Assembly: GCF_018599185.1 (NCBI RefSeq)
Contig: NZ_JAHFVL010000002.1
Span: forward strand, 1 to 64,000
Length of the DNA stretch: 64,000 bases
Origin: Rhodanobacter sp. LX-99
Lineage (GTDB): Bacteria; Pseudomonadota; Gammaproteobacteria; Xanthomonadales; Rhodanobacteraceae
Direction of reading: 5' to 3'
Shown here: positions 44,175 to 52,871 of the stretch, one piece after another
Layout: each line of letters opens with the position of its first letter
How positions within the stretch are numbered: position 1 is the first letter of the stretch
Notes under the pieces: model-generated
The model's database searches: none
Seen by the model: the letters and a program-made list of their open reading frames with translations, nothing else
Told to the model about the DNA's origin: nothing
Translations under genes and position numbers: made by a program

Positions 44175-45164
44175 CTAGGCTGCGGCGTTTTCGCTGAGCA
44201 GCGCCATCGCTTCGGCATGCGTCGGCAGCGCGGCGAACGCGCCGTGCCGGGTCACCGCCAGCGCGCCGCAGGCCGAGGCGTAGCGTAGGCAACGTTCCAG
44301 TTCGGACGGATGCGCGAGGAGGGCGTCGAAGCAGCGCGCATCGATCTCGTTGCCTTGCAGTTGCGACAGCAGGCCGCCGATGAAGGCATCGCCGGCCGCG
44401 GTGGTGTCCACGGCCATCACTTTGAACGCCGCCAGCTCGCCGCTGCGCTCGCGCGTATGCCAGCGCATGGGTGCGGCGCCGTCGGTGACCAGTACCAGTC
44501 GTGCGGTGCGCAGCAGGCGGGCGGCGATTTCGTCGTCGCCGTGGCGGCCCTGTTTCAGGTATTCCAGTTCCTCGCGCGCAAGCTTGACCAGGTCGGCGGC
44601 CTCCAGTGCCCGCCACAGGATCGGCAGCGAGGGCGTGGCGTCCGGCCACAACGCCGGGCGCAGGTTCAGGTCGAGGCTGACCAGCGCACCGCCGGCACGC
44701 GCCAGCGCCATGCCGGACAGCGTGGTCGTGGCGATGTCCTCGTCGGTCAGGCTGTTGCTGCAGGCGTGGAATACGCCCGCATCGGCAAAGCAGGCGGTGT
44801 CGAAATCGGCGTTGCGGAACAGCAGGTCGGCGGATGGCGGGCGGTAGAAGCTGAAGCTGCGCTCGCCGTGCGCGTCCAGCGAAACGAAGGCCAGCGCCGT
44901 CTTTGCGCACGCCGTGCGGCGCACGTAGCGGACGCCGGCGCCGGCTTCGTGCAGGCTCTTCAGCAGGAAGTCGCCGAACATGTCCTGGCCGAGCATGCCA
45001 ACGAATTCGCAGCGCCCGCCGAGCTTCGCCACCGCCACCGCGGCGTTGGCCGGCGCGCCGCCGGCGAACTGGCGGAATATGCGTGCCTCCCCCGCGGTCG
45101 GCGGGATGGCGAGGAAATCGATCAGCGCTTCGCCGAAGCAGATGATGGTGTTCGCCTTGCTCAT
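44175..45164 (-). CDS. PfkB-family fructokinase
   Basis: Protein of 329 residues from the ATG at 45164; an ATG 30 bases upstream adds MSPPPSGCAP and looks less likely. PfkB motifs: GEALIDFLAIP, the substrate-site FAGGAPANAAVAVAKLGG, and the catalytic DTTAAGDAFIGGLL. It would phosphorylate fructose made by the mannose isomerase, giving fructose-6-phosphate. It lies downstream of the LacI gene (54 bases apart), probably as one transcript, under the operator at 46276. Confidence 0.86.
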   Translation of the reverse strand: MSKANTIICFGEALIDFLAIPPTAGEARIFRQFAGGAPANAAVAVAKLGGRCEFVGMLGQDMFGDFLLKSLHEAGAGVRYVRRTACAKTALAFVSLDAHGERSFSFYRPPSADLLFRNADFDTACFADAGVFHACSNSLTDEDIATTTLSGMALARAGGALVSLDLNLRPALWPDATPSLPILWRALEAADLVKLAREELEYLKQGRHGDDEIAARLLRTARLVLVTDGAAPMRWHTRERSGELAAFKVMAVDTTAAGDAFIGGLLSQLQGNEIDARCFDALLAHPSELERCLRYASACGALAVTRHGAFAALPTHAEAMALLSENAAA

Positions 45165-45218
45165 CGGCGCGCACCCGCTTGGTGGCGGGGACATGCCATG
45201 GCGGTCGTGGCATGGATC

Positions 45219-46259
45219 TCAGGGATGGGGTGCATGCGGGGTGCTTTCGCGTTCGATCAGTTGTACGGGCACGATCACGGAGCGCCGCGGCAGCGGTGGC
45301 GCGGCGGCACGCTGCAGCAGCAGTTCTGCGGCTTGGCGGCCGCGCGCGCGCGGCGCGGCGCACATCGTGGTCAGTGGTGGCATGCCGACCGCGGCTTCGG
45401 GGATGTCGTCAAAACCGGTGACGGCGAAGTCGGTGCCGGGGTGGCGATCCAGCCGGACCAGGCCCAGCATCAGGCCCAGCGCCACCGCGTCGTTGTAGCA
45501 GACTGCCGCGGTCGGCGCCGGATCGGTGGCGAACAGCGCGTCGGCATGCGCGCTCGCTTCGAGCCGGGTCGGCACGGTCTCGATCATCCAGCGCGGATCG
45601 GCCGCGATGCCGGCAGCCTGCAGCGCATCCTTGTAGCCGAGGCGGCGCTCGCGGCAGGAACTGGATTCGGCGTGGCCACCGTAGAAGGCGACGCGCCGGT
45701 GGCCCAGCGCAAGCAATCGCGCGGTGGCTGCACGTGCGCCGGCGCGGTTGTCCAAGCCGAGGAAGTCGTAGTCGAAGCCGGTGGCGGTCGAGCCGGTCAA
45801 TTCGCGGTTGAACACCAGCAGCGGCGTGTGCCCACCGATCGCCAGCTCGATGTCGGCCACGTCGCTGGCCTCGGCCGGCGACAGGATGATGCCGGCGGGA
45901 TGGTGTTCCATCAGCGAAGCCAGCACCTGGCGCTGCCGCGCCGGCGATTCATTGCTGCTGCCAAGCAGGGTGACGTAGCCCTTCACTCCCAATGCCTCGT
46001 CCACGCCAGCGGCGAATTCGGCGAAAAACGGGTTGGACAGGTCGTTGATGACCAACGCCACCGTGCTGGAAACGCGTTGGCGCAGGTTGGCCGCGGTGCG
46101 GTTGTAGACATAGCCCTGGCGCAACATCTCTGCTTCGATCCGATGGCGGGTCCCGGAGTGCACCAGCGGACTGCCGCGCAGCACCAGCGACACCGTCGCG
46201 CGCGAGACGCCACAGGCGTGCGCGATGTCGTTCAGGGTAATCCTGCGCGGTCTTTCCAG
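45219..46259 (-). CDS. LacI-family regulator of the mannoside locus, apparent CTG start
   Basis: About 346 residues. The N-terminal helix-turn-helix is ITLNDIAHACGVSRATVSLVLRG, followed by the hinge (RTAANLRQRVSSTVALVI) and the periplasmic-binding-like domain ending in LLLQRAAAPPLPRRSVIVP. The reading frame is open only from 46277 (a TAA is at 46278-46280) and contains no ATG, GTG or TTG before the DNA-binding domain. The best start is CTG at 46259, with GGGGA five bases before it, giving MERPRRITLNDIA. A start at the GTG at 46193 would delete the HTH and was rejected. It is probably autoregulated through the operator 16 bases upstream. Confidence 0.82.
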   Translation of the reverse strand: MERPRRITLNDIAHACGVSRATVSLVLRGSPLVHSGTRHRIEAEMLRQGYVYNRTAANLRQRVSSTVALVINDLSNPFFAEFAAGVDEALGVKGYVTLLGSSNESPARQRQVLASLMEHHPAGIILSPAEASDVADIELAIGGHTPLLVFNRELTGSTATGFDYDFLGLDNRAGARAATARLLALGHRRVAFYGGHAESSSCRERRLGYKDALQAAGIAADPRWMIETVPTRLEASAHADALFATDPAPTAAVCYNDAVALGLMLGLVRLDRHPGTDFAVTGFDDIPEAAVGMPPLTTMCAAPRARGRQAAELLLQRAAAPPLPRRSVIVPVQLIERESTPHAPHP

Positions 46260-46275
46260 AGTCGTCCCCAGTCTT

Positions 46276-46293
46276 ATTTAGATCGATCCAATA
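46276..46293 (-). promoter_or_regulatory. LacI-type operator upstream of the regulator gene
   Basis: ATTTAGATCGATCCAATA, an imperfect copy of the 18-base operator, ending 16 bases before the proposed CTG start of lacI. It should give autorepression. Confidence 0.7.
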
Positions 46294-46486
46294 TGCTCAT
46301 CCTGCGCCATGCGGCGCATCGCTGCAAGTGCGGAACGAATCCGGGGCATGCCGGGCGCCTGCATTTGCCGGCATGGTGGGTCGCATTACGGAGCCTGGTC
46401 GCAAAGCCATGCCGCCATAGCGGCGCGGGCCATGAAGAGTCGCGACGTCCGCGACGGGCACAGGTCGCCTTTGCAGGCGATGTAGG

Positions 46487-46516
46487 TTGTTTTTGGATTT
46501 TAGATCGTTCTAAAAT
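46487..46516 (+). promoter_or_regulatory. Promoter with LacI-type operator, upstream of the GH92 gene
   Basis: The operator TTTTAGATCGTTCTAAAA (46498-46515) overlaps a -10-like TAAAAT (46511-46516); TTGTTT at 46487-46492 could be the -35 with an 18-base spacer. The repressor bound here would cover the core promoter. The rest of 46294-46645 shows no gene. Confidence 0.65.
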
Positions 46517-46645
46517 CGAAAAAGACACGCATATGCGTTTCTATGTGCTTGTGTTTCAACCCGCGGTGTGCTGCCGATGGCGGCCGCATGGCAGGCATAT
46601 CCCGCATCCATGGGCCGCCGTGGTCCGCAGACGATCCGGAGACGT

Positions 46646-49090
46646 ATGAGCAGCTTCGACTTGTCCGCCACAGTGCTGAAAACCATCCTGGCCGGCGTGC
46701 TGCTGGTGGCAACGACACCGTTCGCGCCTGCTTCGGCTCGCGACAGCGAGGATCTGCCTGCTCTGGTCAACACTCTCATCGGTACCCAGGACGAAGGCAA
46801 TACCTATCCTGGCGCGTCGGCGCCGTTCGGCCTGGTCCAGGCCAGCCCGGTCGGTTCGCACTACGCCGGCTGGCGTTACGGTGACGAGAAGATTCGTGGC
46901 ATCGGCCACTCCTTCCTGTCCGGCGCCGGTTGCTGGGAGCAGGGCGGGCAAGTCGTGGTACTGCCGGTCACCGGCAGCATCGGCCCCGGCGGTGACTTCG
47001 ACACCAGCGACGCGAAGAACTTCGATTACCGCAAGTACGGTTCGCGCTATACCCTCGACGGCGGTGCCGGCGAGGCCGGTTATTACAAGGTCCGGCTGAC
47101 CGACTACGGCGGCATCGACGTCGAGGCCACCGCGCTCACCCGCGCCGCGGCCGAGCGCTACACCTTTCCTGTCGATGCGAAGACCGGGCACGTACTGGTC
47201 GATGTCAGCCAGGCCAACGAGAAGCACCGTGTGATCGGCAGCGAAGTGCGCGTGGTCGGCGACCGCGCGGTCGAAGGCAAGATCACCACGCTCAGCTTCT
47301 GCGGCGGGCACGAATACGCCACTTGGTTCCGCATCGAATTCGACCGCCCGTTCAAGGCTTTCGGCGTCTGGGGCCAGGCCGGCGGCACGCCGGGCGCACG
47401 TTTCAGCATGGAAAGCGAATACGAGCCGTTCAATGGCGCGTGGCTGAGCTTCGACCTGGCGAAGGGGCGCAGCGTCACCGCGACCACCGCAATCTCGCAC
47501 GTCGACGCCGAGGGCGCGCGCGTCAACCTGCGCGCCGAAGGCATGAAGGACGGCAGGCTGAAGTCCTTCGATGCCATGCGGAAGTCCGCGCAACAGGCGT
47601 GGCGCGACGAATTGTCGAAGGTGCGCATCGAGGGCGGCAGCCACGACGACCGTGCCGTGTTCTACACCGCGCTGTACCACGCGCTGCTGCAACCGCTGAC
47701 CGGCAGCGACGCCGACGGCCGCTATCGCGGCTATGACGATGCCATCCATGTCGCCGACGGCTGGACGTATTACGAGTTCTTCTCGCTGTGGGATACCTAC
47801 CGTTCGCAGAACCAGTTGCTGGCATTGATCGAACCGCAGCGCGCACGCGATATCGGACGCTCGCTGCTGGCGATCGACGCGCAGGGCGGCTGGCTGCCGC
47901 GCTGGGGCTACGCGAATTTCGACACCAACACGATGACCGGCGACCCGGTCACGCCGTTCCTGGTCGACTTGTGGCGATACGGCGCGCTGAAGGGCCTGGA
48001 AGGCGAGTCGTGGAAGGCGCTGCGCAAGAACGCCTGGGGCGTACCGCCACTGCAGTCGCGCTCCGAGGGGCGTGCCGGCAATGTCAACTATCTCAAGAAC
48101 GGTTTCGTGTTCTTCGACCGTACCTTCCCGGCCAAGGGCATGGACGTGGACCCGCAGAACGGCGGTTCGGCGACGCTGGAATATGCCTTGTCCGACTGCT
48201 CGCTGTCGCTGATGGCCGATGCCCTCGGCGAGAGGGCGGACGCCGCGGAACTGCGCGCGCGCGGCGGCAATTGGCGCAAGCTGTGGGATGCGCAACTGGC
48301 CGAGAAGGAGTCCGGCTTCACCGGCTTCCCGCGCCCGCGCATCGAAGGCGGCGACTGGTTCACGCCGCCGACCGGCACCTACAGCCCGCGTTCGCATTAC
48401 GGCTTCCACGAAGGGACGGCATGGCAGTACCAGTGGCTGGTGCCGCAGGACGTACCCGGGCTGGCGCTGGCGATGGGCGGCCGCGAGGAAATGGCGAAGC
48501 GCCTCGATGCCTTTTTCGCCTACGACGAACTGCTGGCCGATCCGCAGAACGCCCCGCGCAAGGCCTGGGTCGGCGGCGCCTATTCGTACTATGGCCAGTA
48601 TCGCTACAACCCCAACAACGAACCGACCATGCACGTGCCCACGCTGTACAGTCTGGTTGGCCAGCCATGGAAGACCGCGACCGTGCTGTCCGCGGTGCAG
48701 ACTTTGTTCACCAATGCGCCGAACGGCGTCACCGGCAACGACGACCTCGGCACCATGTCTGCCTTCTACCTGTTCGGCGCTATGGGGTTTTCGCCGCTGA
48801 TGCCCGGCAGCGGCCAGCTGCTGCTGCACCCGCCGCGTTTCAACCGCGTCGAAGTCGCCCTGGCCGAAGGCAAAAAGCTGGTGGTCGAAGCCGATGGCGC
48901 GAACGCACCGCGCCCACGCTACATCCGCGGAGTCAGTTTCGATGGCCGGCCGCAAACCGCGGTCTGGATCGATGTCGACCGGCTTGAGCGCGGCGGCACA
49001 CTGAAGTACCAGTTGACCGACGCCCCGGACGTTTCCGGCTGGGGCACACGCGTGGAAGATGCGCCGCCGGCGGCCTGTCCTGCCGATTGA
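46646..49090 (+). CDS. Secreted GH92 alpha-1,2-mannosidase
   Basis: Protein of 814 residues with a signal peptide (LSATVLKTILAGVLLVATTPFAPASA). The mature part starts VNTLIGTQDEGNTYPGASAPFGLVQ, the GH92 opening. Calcium-dependent active-site segments are present: SLWDTYRSQNQLLALI, YGFHEGTAWQYQW with the catalytic Glu, and TGNDDLGTMSAFYLFGAMGF with the catalytic Asp residues. The start at 46646 has GGAG at 4 bases; an upstream ATG at 46568 gives no signal peptide. It should trim alpha-mannose from N-glycans or mannans. It is divergent from lacI and has an operator over its promoter. Confidence 0.93.
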   Translation: MSSFDLSATVLKTILAGVLLVATTPFAPASARDSEDLPALVNTLIGTQDEGNTYPGASAPFGLVQASPVGSHYAGWRYGDEKIRGIGHSFLSGAGCWEQGGQVVVLPVTGSIGPGGDFDTSDAKNFDYRKYGSRYTLDGGAGEAGYYKVRLTDYGGIDVEATALTRAAAERYTFPVDAKTGHVLVDVSQANEKHRVIGSEVRVVGDRAVEGKITTLSFCGGHEYATWFRIEFDRPFKAFGVWGQAGGTPGARFSMESEYEPFNGAWLSFDLAKGRSVTATTAISHVDAEGARVNLRAEGMKDGRLKSFDAMRKSAQQAWRDELSKVRIEGGSHDDRAVFYTALYHALLQPLTGSDADGRYRGYDDAIHVADGWTYYEFFSLWDTYRSQNQLLALIEPQRARDIGRSLLAIDAQGGWLPRWGYANFDTNTMTGDPVTPFLVDLWRYGALKGLEGESWKALRKNAWGVPPLQSRSEGRAGNVNYLKNGFVFFDRTFPAKGMDVDPQNGGSATLEYALSDCSLSLMADALGERADAAELRARGGNWRKLWDAQLAEKESGFTGFPRPRIEGGDWFTPPTGTYSPRSHYGFHEGTAWQYQWLVPQDVPGLALAMGGREEMAKRLDAFFAYDELLADPQNAPRKAWVGGAYSYYGQYRYNPNNEPTMHVPTLYSLVGQPWKTATVLSAVQTLFTNAPNGVTGNDDLGTMSAFYLFGAMGFSPLMPGSGQLLLHPPRFNRVEVALAEGKKLVVEADGANAPRPRYIRGVSFDGRPQTAVWIDVDRLERGGTLKYQLTDAPDVSGWGTRVEDAPPAACPAD

Positions 49091-50037
49091 GCCTGGCGGG
49101 TTCACGGCAATGATGGCGTGCCGCTGAACCGCGGGTACTGGAAGCTGGCCGCGGTGTTGGCGCCGTCGTTTCCGGCACGGCCACCGTGAAATCCGGCCGT
49201 TGCCATCTCGGTCATCGTCCAGGCGACTCTCCCGCTTCACCGATGCACTCCGTCATGCCGTGGTGACAGTCGCGACTCCTCCGTGCAGTCATGCGGTTCT
49301 GTCGCAACGACACCGGCAAATTCAAATTCAGCTTGCAGACAAGCGTTGGCGGATGTACGTTAATGAATGAACCGGTTTGGTTCAGGATTCAAGCGGGGCG
49401 TGGGGGCACAGCGCTTCGTTGCATCAGAGTCGGGGGGCTTCCGTCTTTCACAGAAACTGCGCTGGCAACAGGCAGCACTTCGGTGACGGCAGATCGGGTG
49501 GAAGCCGCAAGACACTTCGCCGCCATTAGAAGTTGCGCGTGTTTGTCAGGTTGTGGGGGGTGAACCTGGCGGCGGAGTGGTCAAGGATTCGAGTAGGGCA
49601 AGTACGGATGCCCTGCATGCTTGTCCAGCACATGGAATGAAGGGGGGACAATCACGCTTGCGAATGCGCACATCTGGCGACGACGGAGTCGATCCGTGAC
49701 GCGCAGGCCGCTTGGCATACGCCAGGCTTGCCTGGTGCCAGGTGCGATTGATCGCGGCATTCAAGAACACGCATATCCGTCGTGCCATAACCGGACCGAC
49801 TGAGGATTGCCGGGTGTTTCGCTGGCCCACGCAAGTCGTGGCACGCGGCGGCTCCGGCGAAATCAGCGTCGTCAATGGCATCGACAGCAGACCGACGGTA
49901 ATCGACGCCGCAGCCTATTGCGCCGTCCTGACGACCGCTGCACCGACGTCCCGCTTTCCCGCGGCAAACCAGCCTTGTGCCGCGTCGAATTGGTCGCTCC
50001 ATTCAACACCGGAAGAGCATTTACTGGGAGACATCGC
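49091..50037. other. Gene-free stretch before the type VI cluster
   Basis: About 950 bases. Several open frames of 60-150 codons exist on both strands but none resembles a known family or has a convincing start. Base composition is less GC-rich in places (for example around 49300-49380). I found no sigma-54 element, tRNA or repeat. The only clear signal is the ribosome site ACTGGGAGAC before tssB. Confidence 0.5.
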
Positions 50038-50559
50038 ATGGCCAAGCAAAGCAGTCAGAAATTCATCGCACGCAACCGTGCGCCGCGCGTGCAGATCGAA
50101 TACGACGTCGAGGTTTATGGCGCACAGAAGAAGGTCCAGGTGCCCTTCGTGATGGGCGTGATGTCGGATCTTTCCGGCGCCAATGCCGGCGAACTGCCGT
50201 CGGTCGAGGAGCGCAAGGCGCTCGAAATCGACGTCGACAATTTCGACAGCCGCCTGCAGTCGATGAAGCCCAGGGTCACCTTCGCAGTGCCGAATACCCT
50301 GACGGGCGAGGGCAATCTCGCCGTGGACATCACGTTTGAAAGCATGGACGACTTTTCACCAACTGCGGTGGCCAGGAAGGTGGGGGCGGTGGCCAAGCTG
50401 CTCGAGGCGCGCACACAGCTCGCCAATCTCGACACCTACATGGACGGCAAGGCTGGTGCAGAGAACCTGATCGCGCAGGCGTTGAAGGATCCGGCACTGT
50501 TGCAGTCTCTGGTATCGGCGCCCAAGCCCGCCGACGACACCAACAAAGACGGGGAGTAA
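50038..50559 (+). CDS. tssB: T6SS contractile sheath small subunit TssB
   Basis: Protein of 173 residues. TssB (VipA) and TssC build the contractile sheath of the type VI system. Family sequence is clear: SSQKFIARNRAPRVQIEYDVEVYGAQKKVQVPFVMGVMSDLSG and LPSVEERKALEIDVDNFDSRLQSMKPRV. The start has GGGAGA seven bases before it. It is first in the run tssB-tssC-hcp-tagJ-tssEFGH, all on the plus strand, and tssC begins six bases after its stop. Confidence 0.97.
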   Translation: MAKQSSQKFIARNRAPRVQIEYDVEVYGAQKKVQVPFVMGVMSDLSGANAGELPSVEERKALEIDVDNFDSRLQSMKPRVTFAVPNTLTGEGNLAVDITFESMDDFSPTAVARKVGAVAKLLEARTQLANLDTYMDGKAGAENLIAQALKDPALLQSLVSAPKPADDTNKDGE

Positions 50560-50565
50560 GCAAGC

Positions 50566-52059
50566 ATGGCAACCGAAAAACTCGCCGAACAGGGCGGTGC
50601 CGTACAGACTCTGGATGCCGGCGATTTTGCCGCGCTGCTGAACAAGGAATTCAAGCCCAAGAGCGACCGCGCGAAGGAAGAGGTGGAATCGGCGGTCCGC
50701 ACGCTGGCCGAGCAGGTACTGAACAAGTCCGACATCGTTTCCGACGACGTCGCGCAGACCATCAATGCCTACATCGCGGAGATCGATCGCAAGCTCAGCG
50801 AGCAGATCAACCTGATCATGCACCACGCCGACTTCCAGAAGCTGGAAAGCGCATGGCGCGGCCTGCATCATCTGGTCAACAACACCGAGACGGATCAGCA
50901 GCTGAAGATCCGCGTGATGAACATCTCCAAGAAGGAGCTGGCCAAGACCCTGAAGCGCTACAAGGGCACGGCCTGGGACCAGAGCCCGATCTTCAAGAAG
51001 CTGTACGAAGAGGAATACGGCCAGTTGGGCGGCGAGCCCTACGGCTGCCTGGTCGGCGACTACTACTTCGACCACAGCCCGCCCGATGTCGAACTGCTTA
51101 CCGGCATCGCGCAGGTCGCGGCTGCCGCGCATGCGCCGTTCATCTCGGCTGCGGGCTCCACCCTGATGGGCATGGACAGCTGGAACGAGTTGGCCAACCC
51201 GCGCGACCTGGCCAAGGTGTTCTCCACGCCGGACTACGCCGCCTGGCGTTCGCTGCGCGAGTCGGACGATGCCAAGTACATCGGCCTGACCATGCCGCGC
51301 ACGCTGGCCCGGCTGCCTTATGGTGCGGCGACGGATCCGGTGGAGGAGTTCAATTTCGAGGAAGACACCGCCGGCGCGGATTCGTCCAAGTACACCTGGC
51401 AGAACGCCGCTTACGCGATGGCGGTGAACATCAACCGCTCGTTCAAGATGTACGGCTGGTGCTCACGGATTCGCGGCATCGAGTCCGGTGGCGCGGTGGA
51501 GGGTCTGCCGGCGCATACCTTCCCGACCGACGACGGCGGCGTGGACATGAAGTGCCCCACCGAGATCGCGATCACCGACCGCCGCTCGGCCGAGCTGGAC
51601 AAGATGGGCATGATGCCGCTGGTGCACCGCAAGAACTCGGACATGGCGGCCTTCATCAGCGCGCAGTCGCTGGCCAAGCCGGAGGAGTACGACGATCCGG
51701 ACGCCACCGCCAACGCGGCCCTCGGTGCGCGTCTGCCGTACATGTTCGCGTGCTGCCGTTTCGCGCATTACCTGAAGTGCATCGTGCGCGACAAGATCGG
51801 TTCGTTCAAGGACCGTGATGCGATGGAGCGCTGGCTGGCGTCGTGGATCAACCAGTACGTCGACGGCGACCCCGCCAACTCCAGCGAGGAGACCAAGGCA
51901 CGCAAGCCGCTGTCCGCGGCGGAAGTGGTGGTGGAAGAGGTGGAAGGGGCACCGGGGTATTACACGTCGAAGTTTTTCCTCAAGCCGCATTACCAGCTGG
52001 AAGGTTTGACTGTTTCCTTGAGGCTCGTGTCTCGTTTGCCGTCGGCTGCCAAGAGCTGA
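50566..52059 (+). CDS. tssC: T6SS contractile sheath large subunit TssC
   Basis: Protein of 497 residues, normal for TssC (VipB). Landmarks: VLNKSDIVSDDVAQTINAYIAEID, FQKLESAWRGLHHLVNNTETDQQLKIRVMNISKKEL, YGCLVGDYYFDHSPPDVELL, FISAAGSTLMGMDSW, and the C-terminal LKPHYQLEGLTVSLRLVSRLP. It pairs with TssB to form the sheath that drives the Hcp tube. It follows tssB directly and is separated from hcp by 117 bases. Confidence 0.97.
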   Translation: MATEKLAEQGGAVQTLDAGDFAALLNKEFKPKSDRAKEEVESAVRTLAEQVLNKSDIVSDDVAQTINAYIAEIDRKLSEQINLIMHHADFQKLESAWRGLHHLVNNTETDQQLKIRVMNISKKELAKTLKRYKGTAWDQSPIFKKLYEEEYGQLGGEPYGCLVGDYYFDHSPPDVELLTGIAQVAAAAHAPFISAAGSTLMGMDSWNELANPRDLAKVFSTPDYAAWRSLRESDDAKYIGLTMPRTLARLPYGAATDPVEEFNFEEDTAGADSSKYTWQNAAYAMAVNINRSFKMYGWCSRIRGIESGGAVEGLPAHTFPTDDGGVDMKCPTEIAITDRRSAELDKMGMMPLVHRKNSDMAAFISAQSLAKPEEYDDPDATANAALGARLPYMFACCRFAHYLKCIVRDKIGSFKDRDAMERWLASWINQYVDGDPANSSEETKARKPLSAAEVVVEEVEGAPGYYTSKFFLKPHYQLEGLTVSLRLVSRLPSAAKS

Positions 52060-52176
52060 TCCGGTCAGGATGTTCTTGGTTTCAAAGTAGGTTGCAACAC
52101 CCGTTATTGCCTGGCAGGTCCGCAAGACATGCGGGCCGTCCGGCTCAACTGATCCCAATAGACAAGGAGAATTCTC

Positions 52177-52671
52177 ATGGCATTAGACATGCACCTGAAA
52201 CTGGAAGGCGGCAGCGTCACTTTCGCTGGCGAGTCCAAGCATGAAAAGCACAAGGATCAGATCCAGCTTCTGGCCTGGTCGTGGGGCCTGTCGCAGAGCG
52301 GTTCGTTCGGCCATGGCACCGGCGGCGGCGCCGGCAAGGCGAACGTGCAGGACATCAGCTTCACCAAGTACATCGACAAGAGCTCCACGGCTTTCATCAA
52401 GGCGCTCGTGACCGGTGCGCACATCACCACCGTAACCTTGTTCATTTCGAAGGCCGGCGGCAAGCAGGAAGATTACTTCACCATCAAGCTCACCAGCGCG
52501 ATGGTCACCAGCTATTCCACGGGCGGCTCCGGCGGCGAAGACATGCTCACCGAGAACGTGTCGCTCAGCTTCGCGAAGTTCGACATCGAATACTTCAAGC
52601 AGGACGACAAGGGTGCCGTGGCTTCGGCGGGCACCGTTGGCTACAGCGTCGAGGAAGTCAAGGCCAGCTGA
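52177..52671 (+). CDS. hcp: T6SS tube protein Hcp (TssD)
   Basis: Protein of 164 residues. Hcp hexamers stack into the inner tube that carries effectors. It has the family start MALDMHLKLEGGSVTFAGES and KHEKHKDQIQLLAWSWGLSQSGSFG, then the DISFTKYIDKSSTAFIKALVTGAHITTVTLFI core and LSFAKFDIEYFKQDD. A strong AAGGAG ribosome site precedes it, fitting the high amounts of Hcp needed. No effector domain is fused. A 200-base gap separates it from tagJ. Confidence 0.97.
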   Translation: MALDMHLKLEGGSVTFAGESKHEKHKDQIQLLAWSWGLSQSGSFGHGTGGGAGKANVQDISFTKYIDKSSTAFIKALVTGAHITTVTLFISKAGGKQEDYFTIKLTSAMVTSYSTGGSGGEDMLTENVSLSFAKFDIEYFKQDDKGAVASAGTVGYSVEEVKAS

Positions 52672-52871
52672 TCCGGCCCTGCGCTGTATCCGATTGAGGC
52701 CTGGTTTTCAGGGGATCTCTGCGCAAGTGGGTCCAGCAGTGACATCACGCATGGGTTCGATCCGGCGTGGCGTTGCGCGCCCGGCTGCTTGTCCAGAGGT
52801 CACCTCGGTCCGGGTATCTCCTCACGGGGCATGTCGACGACGTGACCCATGGCTGGCCTCCGAGAGATGAA

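Noticed and set aside
46193..46259. Start of the LacI regulator at the GTG at 46193
   Set aside because: It would remove most of the helix-turn-helix; the conserved ITLNDIAHACGVSRAT segment lies upstream in the same frame.
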